Source of the DNA: Variovorax atrisoli 110B
GTDB lineage: Bacteria > Pseudomonadota > Gammaproteobacteria > Burkholderiales > Burkholderiaceae_C
DNA length: 64,000 nucleotides
Assembly: GCF_000382045.1 (NCBI RefSeq)
Contig: NZ_KB907450.1
Location: forward strand, 1,564,204 to 1,628,203
Direction: 5' to 3'
In this document: positions 1-8,800 of the stretch, piece by piece
Layout: each line of letters begins with the position of its first letter
How positions within the stretch are numbered: the stretch's first letter is position 1
Translations under genes and position numbers: made by a program
Notes under the pieces: generated by a model
Told to the model about the DNA's origin: nothing
Databases searched by the model: none
Seen by the model: only the letters and a program-made list of their open reading frames with translations

Positions 1-2418
1 GTGCAGGGCGGCTTCGACGAGGCCGTGTTCGCACGGCTCGCCCGGCATCCGCAGGTGGCGCTGGCGAGTCCGGTGGTCGAGGTGCAGGGCCTGGCACTGG
101 CAGGCGACAGCCAGGTGCCGATCCGCGTGATCGGCATCGACGCGCTGACGCTGCCGACCATCGCACCCGCGCTGATGCCGCAGGCTGCGGCGGGCGCCGA
201 CCGCTTCGCGCTCTTCGCCCCCGGCCAGGTGTTCCTCAACCTCGCGGCGCGCGATGCGCTGGGACTGCCCGCGCAGTCGGCACCCGGCGCGGGCAAGGCC
301 GAGACGGTGCAGCTGCGCGGCGGCGACGCCTGGCACAGCCTCGCGGTGGCGGGCCACGTGGCGGCCGGCGGCAAGGCGCTCGCGGTGATGGACATCGCGG
401 CGGCGCAGGAACTCTTCGGCCGCATCGGCCAGCTGAGCCGCATCGACCTGCGGCTCGCACCCGGCACCGACCGGGCGGCCTTCATCGCCTCGCTTCAGAA
501 GTCGCCAGACTGGCCGGCGGGCGTGCAGTTCGCCGAGCCCGGTGACGCGGCGCAGCGCGTGAGCAACCTGTCGCGTGCCTACCGCGTGAACCTGACGGTG
601 CTGGCGCTGGTGGCGCTCTTCACGGGCGCCTTCCTGGTGTTCTCGGTGCTGGCGCTCAGCGTGGCCAAGCGGGCGCAGCAGTTCGCGCTGCTCGGCGTGC
701 TCGGTCTCACGCCGCGCGAGCGGCTGCGGCTGGTGCTGGCCGAATCGCTGGTACTGGGCCTCATCGGCAGCGCGGCCGGCCTCGCGCTGGGCACGGCGCT
801 GGCAGCCTTCGCGCTGCGCGTGCTGGGCGGCGACCTGGGCGGCGGCTACTTCGAGGGCGTGGCGCCCACGCTGCACTGGAGCGCGGGCGCAGCCCTGCTC
901 TACGGCGGTCTCGGCGTGGTGGCCGCGCTGGTCGGGGGCTGGTGGCCTGCTCGCGCGGCGCAGTCGCTGCCGGAGGCACAGACGCTCAAGGGCCTCGGCG
1001 CCGCGCCCACGCAGGGCAACGGCCACTGGCTGGCGCTGGGCCTGATCGCGCTGGGCGCGGTGCTGGCGAACCTGCCGGCCATCGGCGGCATTCCGGTGGC
1101 GGCTTACCTCTCGGTCGCCTTCCTTCTGGTGGGCGGCATCACCGCCTTGCCCTGGCTGATCGCGCTGCTTTACGACCGCGTGGCGCCGCTGTTCTCGCAG
1201 CGCATGCTGCCGATGCTGGCGGTGGAGCGCGCCCGGCGCATGCGCGGCACGGCGGCGGTGGCTGTCAGCGGCGTGGTCGCCAGCCTGAGCCTCGCCGTGG
1301 CGCTGACGGTGATGGTCGCGAGCTTCCGCGATTCGGTGACGCAATGGCTCGGCGTGGTGCTGCCCGCCGACCTGTACGTGCGCGCCACCTCGGGCGGCCG
1401 CGGCGGCAACAGCGGCGGCGGCAGCAGCACCGACACCGCCACCTTTGCGCCGGCCTTCGTGCAGTCGCTCGCCCAGTTGCCCGGCGTGGCGCGCACCGGC
1501 ACGCTGCGTACGCAGGCGCTGCAGCTCGATGCGGCACGGCCGGCGGTCGCACTCATCGCGCGCAGCCTCGAAGGCGGGGCGGCGCAATCGCTGCCGCTGG
1601 TGGGCAGTGCGCTGACGGTGCCCGAGGGGCAGGTCGGCATCTACGTGAGCGAGCCGATGGTGGAGCTCTACGGCGCGAAGCCGGGCACGGTGTTCGCGCC
1701 GCTGTCGGCCGCCATGGGCAAGGCCGGGGCCTCGTTCTTCGTGGCCGGCGTGTGGCGGGACTACGCGCGGCAGTTCGGCGCCATCGCCATGGACGCGCGC
1801 GACTTCGAGCGCCTCACCGGCGAACGCAACGTGAGCGACGTGGCGCTGTGGCTCGCGCCGGGCGCATCGGAAGGCGCCGTGCAGGCGGCGGTGCGCGAGC
1901 TGGCCGCGCGGCAAGAGGGCCAGGGCGCACAGGGCAAGTCCTCCGAAGGCTCGGTGGAGATCGCCTCCGTGGGGCAGATCCGCGCGACCTCGCTGCGCAT
2001 CTTCGACCGCAGCTTCGCCGTCACCTACTGGCTACAGGCTGTAGCCATCGCCATCGGCCTGTTCGGCATCGCGGCGAGCTTCAGCGCGCAGGTGCTGGCG
2101 CGGCGCAAGGAGTTCGGCCTGCTCGCCCACCTCGGCTTCACCCGCCGGCAGGTGCTGGCGGTGGTCGCCGGCGAAGGCGCGGCGTGGACGGCCATCGGCG
2201 CAGTCGCTGGGCTGGGCCTGGGGCTGGCCGTGTCGGTGGTGCTCGTGAAAGTGGTGAACCCGCAGAGCTTCCACTGGAGCATGGACCTGCTGGTGCCGTG
2301 GGAGCGCCTGCTGGCGCTGTGCGCTGCGGTGGTGGCGGCAGGCACCGTGACTGCCTGGATGGCGGGTCGCGCCGCCGCCGGCAAGGACGTGGTGCTGGCA
2401 GTCAAGGAAGACTGGTAG
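1..2418 (+). CDS. FtsX-family ABC transporter permease, 5'-truncated by the window edge
   Basis: Integral membrane permease of the MacB/FtsX/LolC type; 805 residues are visible. The reading frame is open from base 1 and the protein begins inside a periplasmic domain without the usual N-terminal membrane helix, so the GTG at base 1 is probably not the true start. Two FtsX-like blocks are visible: hydrophobic segments at about residues 195-320, and a second block at about 680-800 whose core (QVLARRKEFGLLAHLGFTRR) is typical of the family. A Gly/Ser-rich stretch near residue 465 lies in a periplasmic loop. The next gene encodes an AttH/CrtC-like lipocalin, an arrangement known from attEFGH-type ABC loci, so the pair probably works on envelope or lipid-linked substrates. 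The ATPase should lie upstream of the window. Substrate unknown. Confidence 0.85.
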   Translation: MQGGFDEAVFARLARHPQVALASPVVEVQGLALAGDSQVPIRVIGIDALTLPTIAPALMPQAAAGADRFALFAPGQVFLNLAARDALGLPAQSAPGAGKAETVQLRGGDAWHSLAVAGHVAAGGKALAVMDIAAAQELFGRIGQLSRIDLRLAPGTDRAAFIASLQKSPDWPAGVQFAEPGDAAQRVSNLSRAYRVNLTVLALVALFTGAFLVFSVLALSVAKRAQQFALLGVLGLTPRERLRLVLAESLVLGLIGSAAGLALGTALAAFALRVLGGDLGGGYFEGVAPTLHWSAGAALLYGGLGVVAALVGGWWPARAAQSLPEAQTLKGLGAAPTQGNGHWLALGLIALGAVLANLPAIGGIPVAAYLSVAFLLVGGITALPWLIALLYDRVAPLFSQRMLPMLAVERARRMRGTAAVAVSGVVASLSLAVALTVMVASFRDSVTQWLGVVLPADLYVRATSGGRGGNSGGGSSTDTATFAPAFVQSLAQLPGVARTGTLRTQALQLDAARPAVALIARSLEGGAAQSLPLVGSALTVPEGQVGIYVSEPMVELYGAKPGTVFAPLSAAMGKAGASFFVAGVWRDYARQFGAIAMDARDFERLTGERNVSDVALWLAPGASEGAVQAAVRELAARQEGQGAQGKSSEGSVEIASVGQIRATSLRIFDRSFAVTYWLQAVAIAIGLFGIAASFSAQVLARRKEFGLLAHLGFTRRQVLAVVAGEGAAWTAIGAVAGLGLGLAVSVVLVKVVNPQSFHWSMDLLVPWERLLALCAAVVAAGTVTAWMAGRAAAGKDVVLAVKEDW

Positions 2419-2464
2419 GCCGACGCCGGTATTCGCACGAGGCCCGACTCCTGGACTGGAACCC

Positions 2465-3541
2465 ATGCAGCAAGCACCCTTCTCCTTTTCCCTTTCGCGC
2501 CGAAGCCTGCTGCTCGCCGCGCTCGCGTCGGGCCCGCTGGCCGCGTGGGCGCTGCCCGAGCGCCGCCTGGAGTTCCCGCGCGACTTCGGCAGCCACCCCG
2601 ACCTGCACACCGAGTGGTGGTACATCACCGGCCATGCGAAGACGTCCGCCGGACGCGAGTTCGGCTATCAAGTCACCTTCTTCCGCTCGCGCGTCGAGGC
2701 CACGCAGGGCATGCGCTCGGCCTTCGCAGCGAAGCACCTGGTGTTCGCGCACGCGGCCGTCACCGATCTCGAAGGCCGCACATTGCTGCATGACCAGCGC
2801 ATCGCGCGCGCGGGCTTCGGCGTGGCGGAGGCCTCGGCGAACGACACCGATGTGCGCATCCGCGACTGGTCGCTCGTACGCGAGAACGGCATCTACGTCG
2901 CACGCATTCCGGCGGGCGAGTTCGCGCTCGAGCTGCGCTTCACGCCCACACAGCCGGTTCTGCTGCAAGGCAATGCCGGGCTCTCGCGCAAGGGCCCGGA
3001 AGAATCGCAGGCCAGCTACTACTACAGCGAGCCGCAGCTCAAGGCCCGAGGCAGGCTGACGCTCAAGGGCCAGCCCTTCGACGTTGCCGGCACCGCGTGG
3101 CTGGACCACGAATGGAGCGAGGCGCTGATGCACCCCGAGGCGGTGGGCTGGGACTGGATCGGCATGAACCTCGACGACGGCAGCGCCCTCACTGCCTTCC
3201 ACCTGCGGCGCAGCGACGGCAGCGCGCTGTGGGGCGGCGGCTCTTTCCGGCCCCGCGATGGCGCGGCGCGGATCTTCAGGCACGACGAGGTCCGCTTCGA
3301 GAGCCTCGGCACATGGGTCAGCCCCCGCACGCAGGCGAAGTACCCGACACGATGGCGCGTACAGACGCCCGCCGGCAGCTTCGAGGTGCGCGCCCTGCTC
3401 GACGACCAGGAACTCGACAGCCGCGGCTCCACGGGCGGCGTCTACTGGGAGGGCGTGAGCGACCTGCTCGATGCGCAGGGCCGGCGCGTGGGGCGCGGGT
3501 ATCTGGAGATGACCGGCTACGCGGCGCCGCTGAGGCTGTAA
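2465..3541 (+). CDS. AttH/CrtC-like lipocalin-fold secreted protein
   Basis: A 358-residue protein of the lipocalin-like/carotenoid 1,2-hydratase superfamily (PF07143 type). The N-terminus has a Tat-like signal (SRRSLLLAALASG, residues 10-22) followed by an Ala-rich cleavage region, so export is likely. The family signature HTEWWYITGH appears shortly after the mature N-terminus, and WLDHEWS lies in the middle of the protein. It starts 46 bp after the FtsX permease, on the same strand, and is probably co-transcribed with it. In attEFGH loci the AttH protein accompanies an ABC exporter. The name hydratase is inherited from CrtC; nothing here suggests carotenoid synthesis, so the biochemical role is open. 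Confidence 0.8.
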   Translation: MQQAPFSFSLSRRSLLLAALASGPLAAWALPERRLEFPRDFGSHPDLHTEWWYITGHAKTSAGREFGYQVTFFRSRVEATQGMRSAFAAKHLVFAHAAVTDLEGRTLLHDQRIARAGFGVAEASANDTDVRIRDWSLVRENGIYVARIPAGEFALELRFTPTQPVLLQGNAGLSRKGPEESQASYYYSEPQLKARGRLTLKGQPFDVAGTAWLDHEWSEALMHPEAVGWDWIGMNLDDGSALTAFHLRRSDGSALWGGGSFRPRDGAARIFRHDEVRFESLGTWVSPRTQAKYPTRWRVQTPAGSFEVRALLDDQELDSRGSTGGVYWEGVSDLLDAQGRRVGRGYLEMTGYAAPLRL

Positions 3542-3591
3542 CTGTTGTCGCCATCCGCGGTGGCTGACAACCGAACGCCTCCTACATGCGT

Positions 3592-3606
3592 TGGGAAAAT
3601 TTCCCA
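3592..3606. promoter_or_regulatory. 15-bp perfect palindrome upstream of the Trp/Gly-repeat protein gene
   Basis: TGGGAAAATTTCCCA reads identically on both strands around a central A. It lies 30 bp before the ATG at 3637 in an AT-rich patch of otherwise GC-rich DNA. It could be an operator for a dimeric regulator. I see no convincing -35/-10 pair to place it against, so the role is inference. Confidence 0.35.
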
Positions 3607-3636
3607 TAAATAATCACCCGACGCAGAGGAGCCCCC

Positions 3637-4107
3637 ATGAAAACCCGAATCGCACTGCTGGCCGCGGCCGGCGCGCTGTCCATCTTCGCGAGCCCCCTGG
3701 CCGCCAACGCACAAGTCTCGGTCAACATCAACGTCCCCGGACTGGTGATGACCGCCCCGCCCCCGCCGCGCTACGAGCCGCTGCCCCCGCCGCGTGGCGG
3801 CTTCGTCTGGGTGCCGGGCCGCTGGATGTGGGACGGCCGCGCCTACGCATGGCGTCCGGGCGGCTGGCAGCCCGAGCGCGTGGGCTATGTGTATGCCCCC
3901 GGCCGCTGGATCGAGGACCGCGGCGGCTGGCGCTGGACCGAAGGCGACTGGCGCCGTCGCGAGGCTTACCGCGAAGCGCGTCGCGAACGCGAGTGGGAAG
4001 AAGACCGCCGCCATGACCGCTACGAGCGCGAACACCGGCACGGCCATGATCGCGACCGCGGCGAGTATTTCTGCCCGCCCGGGCAGGCCAAGAAGGGCAA
4101 CTGCTGA
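3637..4107 (+). CDS. Secreted Trp/Gly-repeat (WxxGxW-like) protein
   Basis: A 156-residue protein with a clear Sec signal peptide (about residues 1-24, ending ANAQ). Next comes a Pro-rich segment, then repeats of the form WVPGRWMWDGRAYAWRPGGW and YAPGRWIEDRGGWRW, as in small YXWGXW/WxxGxW-repeat envelope proteins of Proteobacteria. The C-terminal third is highly charged (Arg/Glu/His/Asp) and ends with a CPPGQAKKGNC motif holding two Cys. A good ribosome site (GAGGAG) precedes the ATG, and a strong terminator follows, so it is probably a single-gene unit. Biochemical function unknown; related proteins are usually described as envelope or stress-related. Confidence 0.75.
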   Translation: MKTRIALLAAAGALSIFASPLAANAQVSVNINVPGLVMTAPPPPRYEPLPPPRGGFVWVPGRWMWDGRAYAWRPGGWQPERVGYVYAPGRWIEDRGGWRWTEGDWRRREAYREARREREWEEDRRHDRYEREHRHGHDRDRGEYFCPPGQAKKGNC

Positions 4108-4136
4108 GGCGCCGAATCGCAGCAGTGCCGCAAACG

Positions 4137-4165
4137 AAAAGGGAGCCGGACAGGCTCCCTTTTTT
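4137..4165 (+). terminator. Rho-independent terminator
   Basis: AAAAGGGAGCC, loop GGACA, GGCTCCC and then a run of six T. The seven-bp GC stem is extended by A-T pairs, so the structure can also serve the converging livM transcript from the minus strand. It lies 30 bp after the Trp/Gly-repeat gene. Confidence 0.9.
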
Positions 4166-4188
4166 GTTCGTCGTCCGCTTCTTGCTTC

Positions 4189-5175
4189 CTACTTCGTCCG
4201 CCGCCGGTCGATGAACGCGATGATCTCGCCCATGATCCCCTTGCGGAAGGCCAGCACGCAGATCACGAAGATCAGGCCCGTGACCATCGTCACCGATTCG
4301 CCCAGCGTGTTGAACCACTCCACCGAGGTGATGCGCGCGAGGAAGCTGCCGAGTTCGCCGATCTTGTTCTCCAGCAGCACCACCACCGCCGAGCCCACCA
4401 GCGGGCCCGAGATCGTGCCGAGGCCGCCCACCAGCGTCATCAGGATGACCTGGCCGGATGCCGTCCAGTGCACGTCCGACAGCGTGGCGAAGCCCAGCAC
4501 CAGCGTCTTGAGCGAGCCGGCCAGGCCCGACAGCGCCGCCGAGATCACGAAGGCCAGCAGCTTGAAGCGGCTCACGTCATAGCCCAGCGAGAGCGCGCGC
4601 GGCTCGTTCTCCTTGATGCCCTTGAGCACCTGCCCGAAGGGCGAATGGATGGTGCGCACGATCAGCAGGAAAGCCGCCACGACGATGACCAGCGCCACGT
4701 AGTACATCGTGAGGTCGTTCGACAGGTCGATCACGCCGAAGAGCTTGCCGCGCGGCACGCCCTGCAGGCCGTCCTCGCCGCCGGTGAACTTGGCCTGCAG
4801 CGCGACGAAGAACATCATCTGCGCGAGTGCCAGCGTGATCATCGCGAAGTAGATGCCCTGGCGGCGGATGGCCAGCACGCCGAAGATCCAGCCGAGGAAG
4901 GCGCCGGTGAGCGTGCCCGCGACCAGGCCCAGTTCGGGCGTGAGGCCCCAGACCTTGATGGCATGGCCCGCCACGTAGGCCGAGCCGCCGAGGAAGGCCG
5001 CATGCCCGAAGGACAGCAGCCCGGTGAAGCCCAGCAGCAGGTTGAACGCGGCTGCGAAGAGCGCGAAGCACATCAGCTTCATCACGAACACCGGATAGGC
5101 GCCGAAGAACGGGGCCAGCACCAGTGCGAGCAGCAGCAGCGCGTAGACGACGGTGGAGATCTTTTTCGTGTTCAT
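4189..5175 (-). CDS. livM: HAAT-family ABC permease, LivM-like
   Basis: A 328-residue multi-spanning inner-membrane permease of the branched-chain amino acid (HAAT) family. The family core is visible near residues 35-60 (FNLLLGFTGLLSFGHAAFLG), and the EAA-like cytoplasmic loop is visible around LKGIKENEPRALSLGY. It is the last gene of the operon livG-livF-SBP-SBP-livH-livM, 13 bp after livH. It would form the membrane channel together with LivH. Family members carry leucine/isoleucine/valine, but also amides, urea or aromatic acids, so the substrate is not fixed by this sequence. Confidence 0.9.
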   Translation of the reverse strand: MNTKKISTVVYALLLLALVLAPFFGAYPVFVMKLMCFALFAAAFNLLLGFTGLLSFGHAAFLGGSAYVAGHAIKVWGLTPELGLVAGTLTGAFLGWIFGVLAIRRQGIYFAMITLALAQMMFFVALQAKFTGGEDGLQGVPRGKLFGVIDLSNDLTMYYVALVIVVAAFLLIVRTIHSPFGQVLKGIKENEPRALSLGYDVSRFKLLAFVISAALSGLAGSLKTLVLGFATLSDVHWTASGQVILMTLVGGLGTISGPLVGSAVVVLLENKIGELGSFLARITSVEWFNTLGESVTMVTGLIFVICVLAFRKGIMGEIIAFIDRRRTK

Positions 5176-5188
5176 GCCGCTCGCCTTT

Positions 5189-6064
5189 TCACTTCTCTTT
5201 GCCGAACAGGCCGGCGGGGCGGATGAGCAGCACGATGACCATGATCACGAACACAACCGTCGAGGACGCCTCCGGATAGAAAACCTTGGTGAGCCCTTCG
5301 ATCACGCCGAGCCCCAGGCCCGTGAGGATCGCGCCCATGATCGAGCCCATGCCGCCGATCACGACCACGGCGAACACCACGATGATGAGGTTCTGCCCCA
5401 TCAGCGGCGACACCTGGATGACCGGTGCGGCCAGCACGCCGGCGAACGCGGCGAGCGCACAGCCGAAGGCGTAGGTCAGCGTGATCATCAGCGGCACGTT
5501 GACGCCGAAGGCCTCCACCAGGCGCGGGTTCTCGGTGCCGGCGCGCAGGTAGGCGCCGATGCGCGTCTTCTCGATCACGTACCAGGTGGCGAAGCACACC
5601 ACCAGCGATGCCACCACCACCCAAGCGCGGTAGTTGGGCAGCACCATGAAGCCGAGGTCGGTGGCGCTCGACAGCGCGTCGGGTGCGTCGTAGGGCAGGC
5701 CCGAGACGCCATAGACCGAGCGGAACACGCCCTCGATCAGCAGCGTGAGGCCCAGCGTGAGCAGCAGGCCGTAGAGATGGTCGAGCTTGTAGATCCAGCG
5801 CAGCAGCAGCCGCTCGATGAGCACGCCGAAGATGCCGATGACGATGGGCGCCGCGATCAGCATCACCCAGTAGTTGACGCCGAAATACTCCATGGCCATC
5901 CACGTCAGGACGGCGCCGAGCATGAACAGCGCGCCGTGCGCGAAGTTGATGACGTTGAGAAGGCCGAAGATCACCGCCAGCCCGAGGCTCAGGATGGCGT
6001 AGAAGGAGCCGTTGACCAGCCCGAGGAGGAGCTGGCTCAACAGGGCGGGAAGGGAAATGTTCAT
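5189..6064 (-). CDS. livH: HAAT-family ABC permease, LivH-like
   Basis: A 291-residue permease with the LivH hallmark close to the N-terminus (GLVNGSFYAILSLGLAVIFG and then NVINFAHGALFMLGA). The EAA-like loop (RAGTENPRLVEAFGVNV) is present. It pairs with the LivM-like permease directly downstream. The gap to the upstream binding-protein gene holds one copy of the intergenic element described separately, so expression relative to the binding proteins may be uncoupled. Confidence 0.9.
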   Translation of the reverse strand: MNISLPALLSQLLLGLVNGSFYAILSLGLAVIFGLLNVINFAHGALFMLGAVLTWMAMEYFGVNYWVMLIAAPIVIGIFGVLIERLLLRWIYKLDHLYGLLLTLGLTLLIEGVFRSVYGVSGLPYDAPDALSSATDLGFMVLPNYRAWVVVASLVVCFATWYVIEKTRIGAYLRAGTENPRLVEAFGVNVPLMITLTYAFGCALAAFAGVLAAPVIQVSPLMGQNLIIVVFAVVVIGGMGSIMGAILTGLGLGVIEGLTKVFYPEASSTVVFVIMVIVLLIRPAGLFGKEK

Positions 6065-6104
6065 AGAAAGTTCAGGACACCACTGACCGTTTCTTCTTTA
6101 TCGC

Positions 6105-6199
6105 GGGGGCCGCCGCGCACGGCCGCCCGAAGCGGCCGGTCCGCCCCCCATTGGAAATGGGGGTTGGCGAAGCGACACGCGGTGCGCGCAGCCTGGGGG
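6105..6199 (-). repeat. Intergenic stop-adjacent element, copy 1
   Basis: About 95 bp between a binding-protein gene and livH. Read on the minus strand it begins with CCCCCAGGCTGCGCGCAC directly after the TAA stop codon, then CGCTTCGCC, then a C-run/G-run hairpin, then a GC-rich inverted repeat (CCGGCCGCTTCGGGCGGCC). It closely matches copy 2 at 7429-7518 and shares its stop-proximal half with copies 3 and 4. Confidence 0.75.
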
Positions 6200-7393
6200 T
6201 TACTTCCACAAGGCGCACTTGCTCTCGGCCTTGGTGGTGAAGACTTCCTCGCCCTTCAGCTTCTGGACCACCTTGTAGTAGTCCCAGGGCTGCTTCGACT
6301 CGGCCGGCGACTTCACCTGCACCAGGTACATGTCGTGCACGAAACGGCCGTCCTCTCGCACGAAGCCCTTGGCGTAGAAGTCGTCGATCGGGGTCTTCTT
6401 GATCTGCGCCATCACCGTGTCGGCGTCGGTGGTCTTGGCCGCCTGCACCGCCTTCAGGTAGGTCATGGTGGCCGAGTAGTCGGCGGCCTGGATGTCGGTG
6501 GGCATGCGCTTGGTCTTCTCGAAGAAGCGCTTGCCGAAGGCGCGCGTCTTGTCGTCGAGGTTCCAGTCCCAGCTGGTGGTGAGCAGCAGGCCCTCGGTGT
6601 TCTTCAGGCCCAGGCTGTGCACGTCGGTCACGAACACCAGCAGGCCGACCATCTTCATGCTCTTGGTGATGCCGAACTCGCGCGCCGCCTTGATCGCGTT
6701 CTGCGTATCGCCGCCCGCGTTCGCGAGCGCCAGCACCTGCGCCTTGGAGTTCTGCGCCTGCAGCAGGAACGAGGAGAAGTCCGACGTGTTGAGCGGATGC
6801 TTCACGCTGCCGAGCACCGTGCCGCCCTTCTCCTTCACGACCTTGGTCGCGTCGGCTTCCAGCGCCTGGCCGAAGGCATAGTCGGCCGTCAGGAAGTACC
6901 AGCTCTTGTCGCCGCGCGCGATGACGGCACTGCCCGTGCCCTTGGCCAGCGCCACGGTGTCGTAGGCGTAGTGCACGGTGTAGGGGCTGCACTGCTCGTT
7001 GGTGAGCGCCGAACTGCCCGCGCCGTTCACGATGAACACGCGCTTCTTCTCCTGCGCCACCTTGGCCATGGCCAGGCCGGTGCCCGAGCTGGTGCCGCCG
7101 AACAGCATCGTCAGGCCCTGAGTGTCGATCCACTCGCGCGCCTTGGAGGCGGCGATGTCGGCCTTGTTCTGGTGGTCGGCCTGCAGCAGCTCGATGGGCA
7201 TGCCGTTGACCTTGCCGCCGAAGTCGTCGATGGCCATCTGGATCGCCAGCGCGCCGTTCTTGCCCTCCACGTCCGCGTAGAGGCTCGACATGTCGGTGAT
7301 GAAGCCGATCTTGACCTTGTCCTGGGCCTGTGCGGCGCCTGTAGCCAACGCGATAGCAAGCGAGATGGCCGAGAACACAACTGTCTTTTTCAT
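6200..7393 (-). CDS. HAAT-family ABC substrate-binding protein (paralogue 2)
   Basis: A periplasmic type-1 binding protein of 397 residues. A Sec signal peptide (MKKTVVFSAISLAIALATG...) ends at AQAQ near residue 23. The mature protein begins DKVKIGFITDMSSLYAD, typical of branched-chain amino acid-type binding proteins. Two Cys (EQCSPYT and the C-terminal SKCALWK) could form a disulfide. An ATG six bases upstream (7399) is possible, but 7393 gives a cleaner signal peptide and better spacing from the GGAG. It is strikingly similar to the neighbouring binding protein at 7524-8720, so the pair is a tandem duplication. Ligand unknown; aromatic or amide compounds are as likely as Leu/Ile/Val. Confidence 0.85.
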   Translation of the reverse strand: MKKTVVFSAISLAIALATGAAQAQDKVKIGFITDMSSLYADVEGKNGALAIQMAIDDFGGKVNGMPIELLQADHQNKADIAASKAREWIDTQGLTMLFGGTSSGTGLAMAKVAQEKKRVFIVNGAGSSALTNEQCSPYTVHYAYDTVALAKGTGSAVIARGDKSWYFLTADYAFGQALEADATKVVKEKGGTVLGSVKHPLNTSDFSSFLLQAQNSKAQVLALANAGGDTQNAIKAAREFGITKSMKMVGLLVFVTDVHSLGLKNTEGLLLTTSWDWNLDDKTRAFGKRFFEKTKRMPTDIQAADYSATMTYLKAVQAAKTTDADTVMAQIKKTPIDDFYAKGFVREDGRFVHDMYLVQVKSPAESKQPWDYYKVVQKLKGEEVFTTKAESKCALWK

Positions 7394-7428
7394 GATCATC
7401 AGACTCCAGTGAGGAAACGGAAAGTCGT

Positions 7429-7518
7429 GGGGGCCGCCGCGCACGGCCGCCCGAAGCGGCCGGCCCGCCCCCGGCAGGGGGAAGGCGCGAGCGACACGAA
7501 GTGCGCGCAGCCTGGGGC
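7429..7518 (-). repeat. Intergenic stop-adjacent element, copy 2
   Basis: A close copy of the element at 6105-6199, placed five bp after the TGA stop of the first binding-protein gene. Because copy and gene are repeated together, the gene duplication may have included the element. The minus-strand order is CCCCAGGCTGCGCGCACTTCGTGTCGC, then a C-run/G-run hairpin, then a GC-rich inverted repeat. Confidence 0.75.
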
Positions 7519-7523
7519 GAGCA

Positions 7524-8720
7524 TCACTTCCAGAGTGCGCACTTCGTCTCGGCCTTGGTCGTGAAGACCTGGTCGCCCGGCAGCGTCTTCAGCACCTTCA
7601 GGTAGTCCCAGGGCTTCTTCGACTCGGCGGGCGACTTCACCTCGACCAGGTACATGTCGTGGATGAAGCTGCCGTCGGCGCGGATCTGGCCCTTGCCGTA
7701 GAAGTCGTCGATCTTCATGCTCTTGAGCTGCGCCATCACCTTGTCGGAGTCGGTGGTCTTGGCGGCGGCCACGGCCTTGAGGTAGGTCATGGTGGCGGAG
7801 TAGTCGGCGGCCTGCACGTCGGTGGGCATGCGCTTGGTCTTCTCGAAGAAGCGGTTGGCGAACTTGCGCGACTCCTCGTTCAGGTCCCAGTACCAGCTGG
7901 TGGTGTGCAGCAGGCCTTCGGTGTTCTTCAGGCCCAGGCTGTGGATGTCGCTCAGGAAGACCAGCAGGCCCGCAGTCTTCATCGTCTTGTTGATGCCGAA
8001 CTCCTTGGCGGCCTTGATCGAGTTGATGGTGTCGCCGCCCGCATTGGCCAGGCCGAGGATCTGCGCCTTGGAGTTCTGCGCCTGCAGCAGGAACGAGGAG
8101 AAGTCCGAAGCGTTCAGCGGATGGCGCACCGCGCCCACCACCGTGCCGCCCTTCTCCTTCACCACCTTGGTGGTGTCGGCTTCGAGCGCGTGGCCGAAGG
8201 CGTAGTCGGCGGTCAGGAAGAACCAGCTCTTGCCGCCGCGGTCGACCACCGCCGCGCCGGTGCCCTTGGCCAGCGCCACGGTGTCGTAGGCGTAGTGCAC
8301 GGTGTAGGGGCTGCACTGCTCGTTGGTGAGCACCGAGCTGCCCGCGCCGTTGTTGAAGTACACGCGCTTCTTCTCCTCGGCCACCTTCGCGGTGGCCAGC
8401 GCCACGCCCGAGTTGGTGCCGCCGAAGACCATGGTCACGCCGGCGGTGTCGATCCATTCACGCGCCTTGGAAGCGGCGATGTCAGCCTTGTTCTGGTGGT
8501 CGGCGGTCAGCAGCTCGATGGGCTGGCCCAGCGCCTTGCCGCCGAAGTCATCGATGGCCATCTGGATGGCGGTGGCGCCGCCCTTGCCTTCGAGGTCGGC
8601 GTACAGGCTCGACAGGTCGGTGACGAAGCCGATCTTCACTTTTTCCTGCGCCTGCGCGGCGCCCGCGCTCATGGCGAGGATGCCGACGGCGGTTGCGATG
8701 AGGCCGAGTTTCTTGATCAT
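7524..8720 (-). CDS. HAAT-family ABC substrate-binding protein (paralogue 1)
   Basis: A 398-residue periplasmic binding protein with Sec signal MIKKLGLIATAVGILAMSAG... cleaved after AQA. The start at 8720 has a strong ribosome site (AGGAGA, 8 bp spacing). The mature sequence starts EKVKIGFVTDLSSLYADLEG and runs almost residue by residue with the next gene, including the EQCSPYTVHYAYDTVALAKG block and the KCALWK C-terminus. Divergence is concentrated at scattered surface-type positions, so the two proteins may present different ligand preferences to the same LivGFHM transporter. It follows livF by about 80 bp. Confidence 0.88.
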   Translation of the reverse strand: MIKKLGLIATAVGILAMSAGAAQAQEKVKIGFVTDLSSLYADLEGKGGATAIQMAIDDFGGKALGQPIELLTADHQNKADIAASKAREWIDTAGVTMVFGGTNSGVALATAKVAEEKKRVYFNNGAGSSVLTNEQCSPYTVHYAYDTVALAKGTGAAVVDRGGKSWFFLTADYAFGHALEADTTKVVKEKGGTVVGAVRHPLNASDFSSFLLQAQNSKAQILGLANAGGDTINSIKAAKEFGINKTMKTAGLLVFLSDIHSLGLKNTEGLLHTTSWYWDLNEESRKFANRFFEKTKRMPTDVQAADYSATMTYLKAVAAAKTTDSDKVMAQLKSMKIDDFYGKGQIRADGSFIHDMYLVEVKSPAESKKPWDYLKVLKTLPGDQVFTTKAETKCALWK

Positions 8721-8800
8721 GGCGTTTGTCTCCTGGAGGAATCTTTGTGGGACGGAAGAAAGGTCTTGTGGACGGGTTCGGCGGTGTCGTGTTCTGTCTC

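Noticed and set aside
1..3. GTG at base 1 as the true start of the FtsX permease
   Set aside because: The N-terminal membrane helix expected for the family is missing, so the gene most likely begins before the window.
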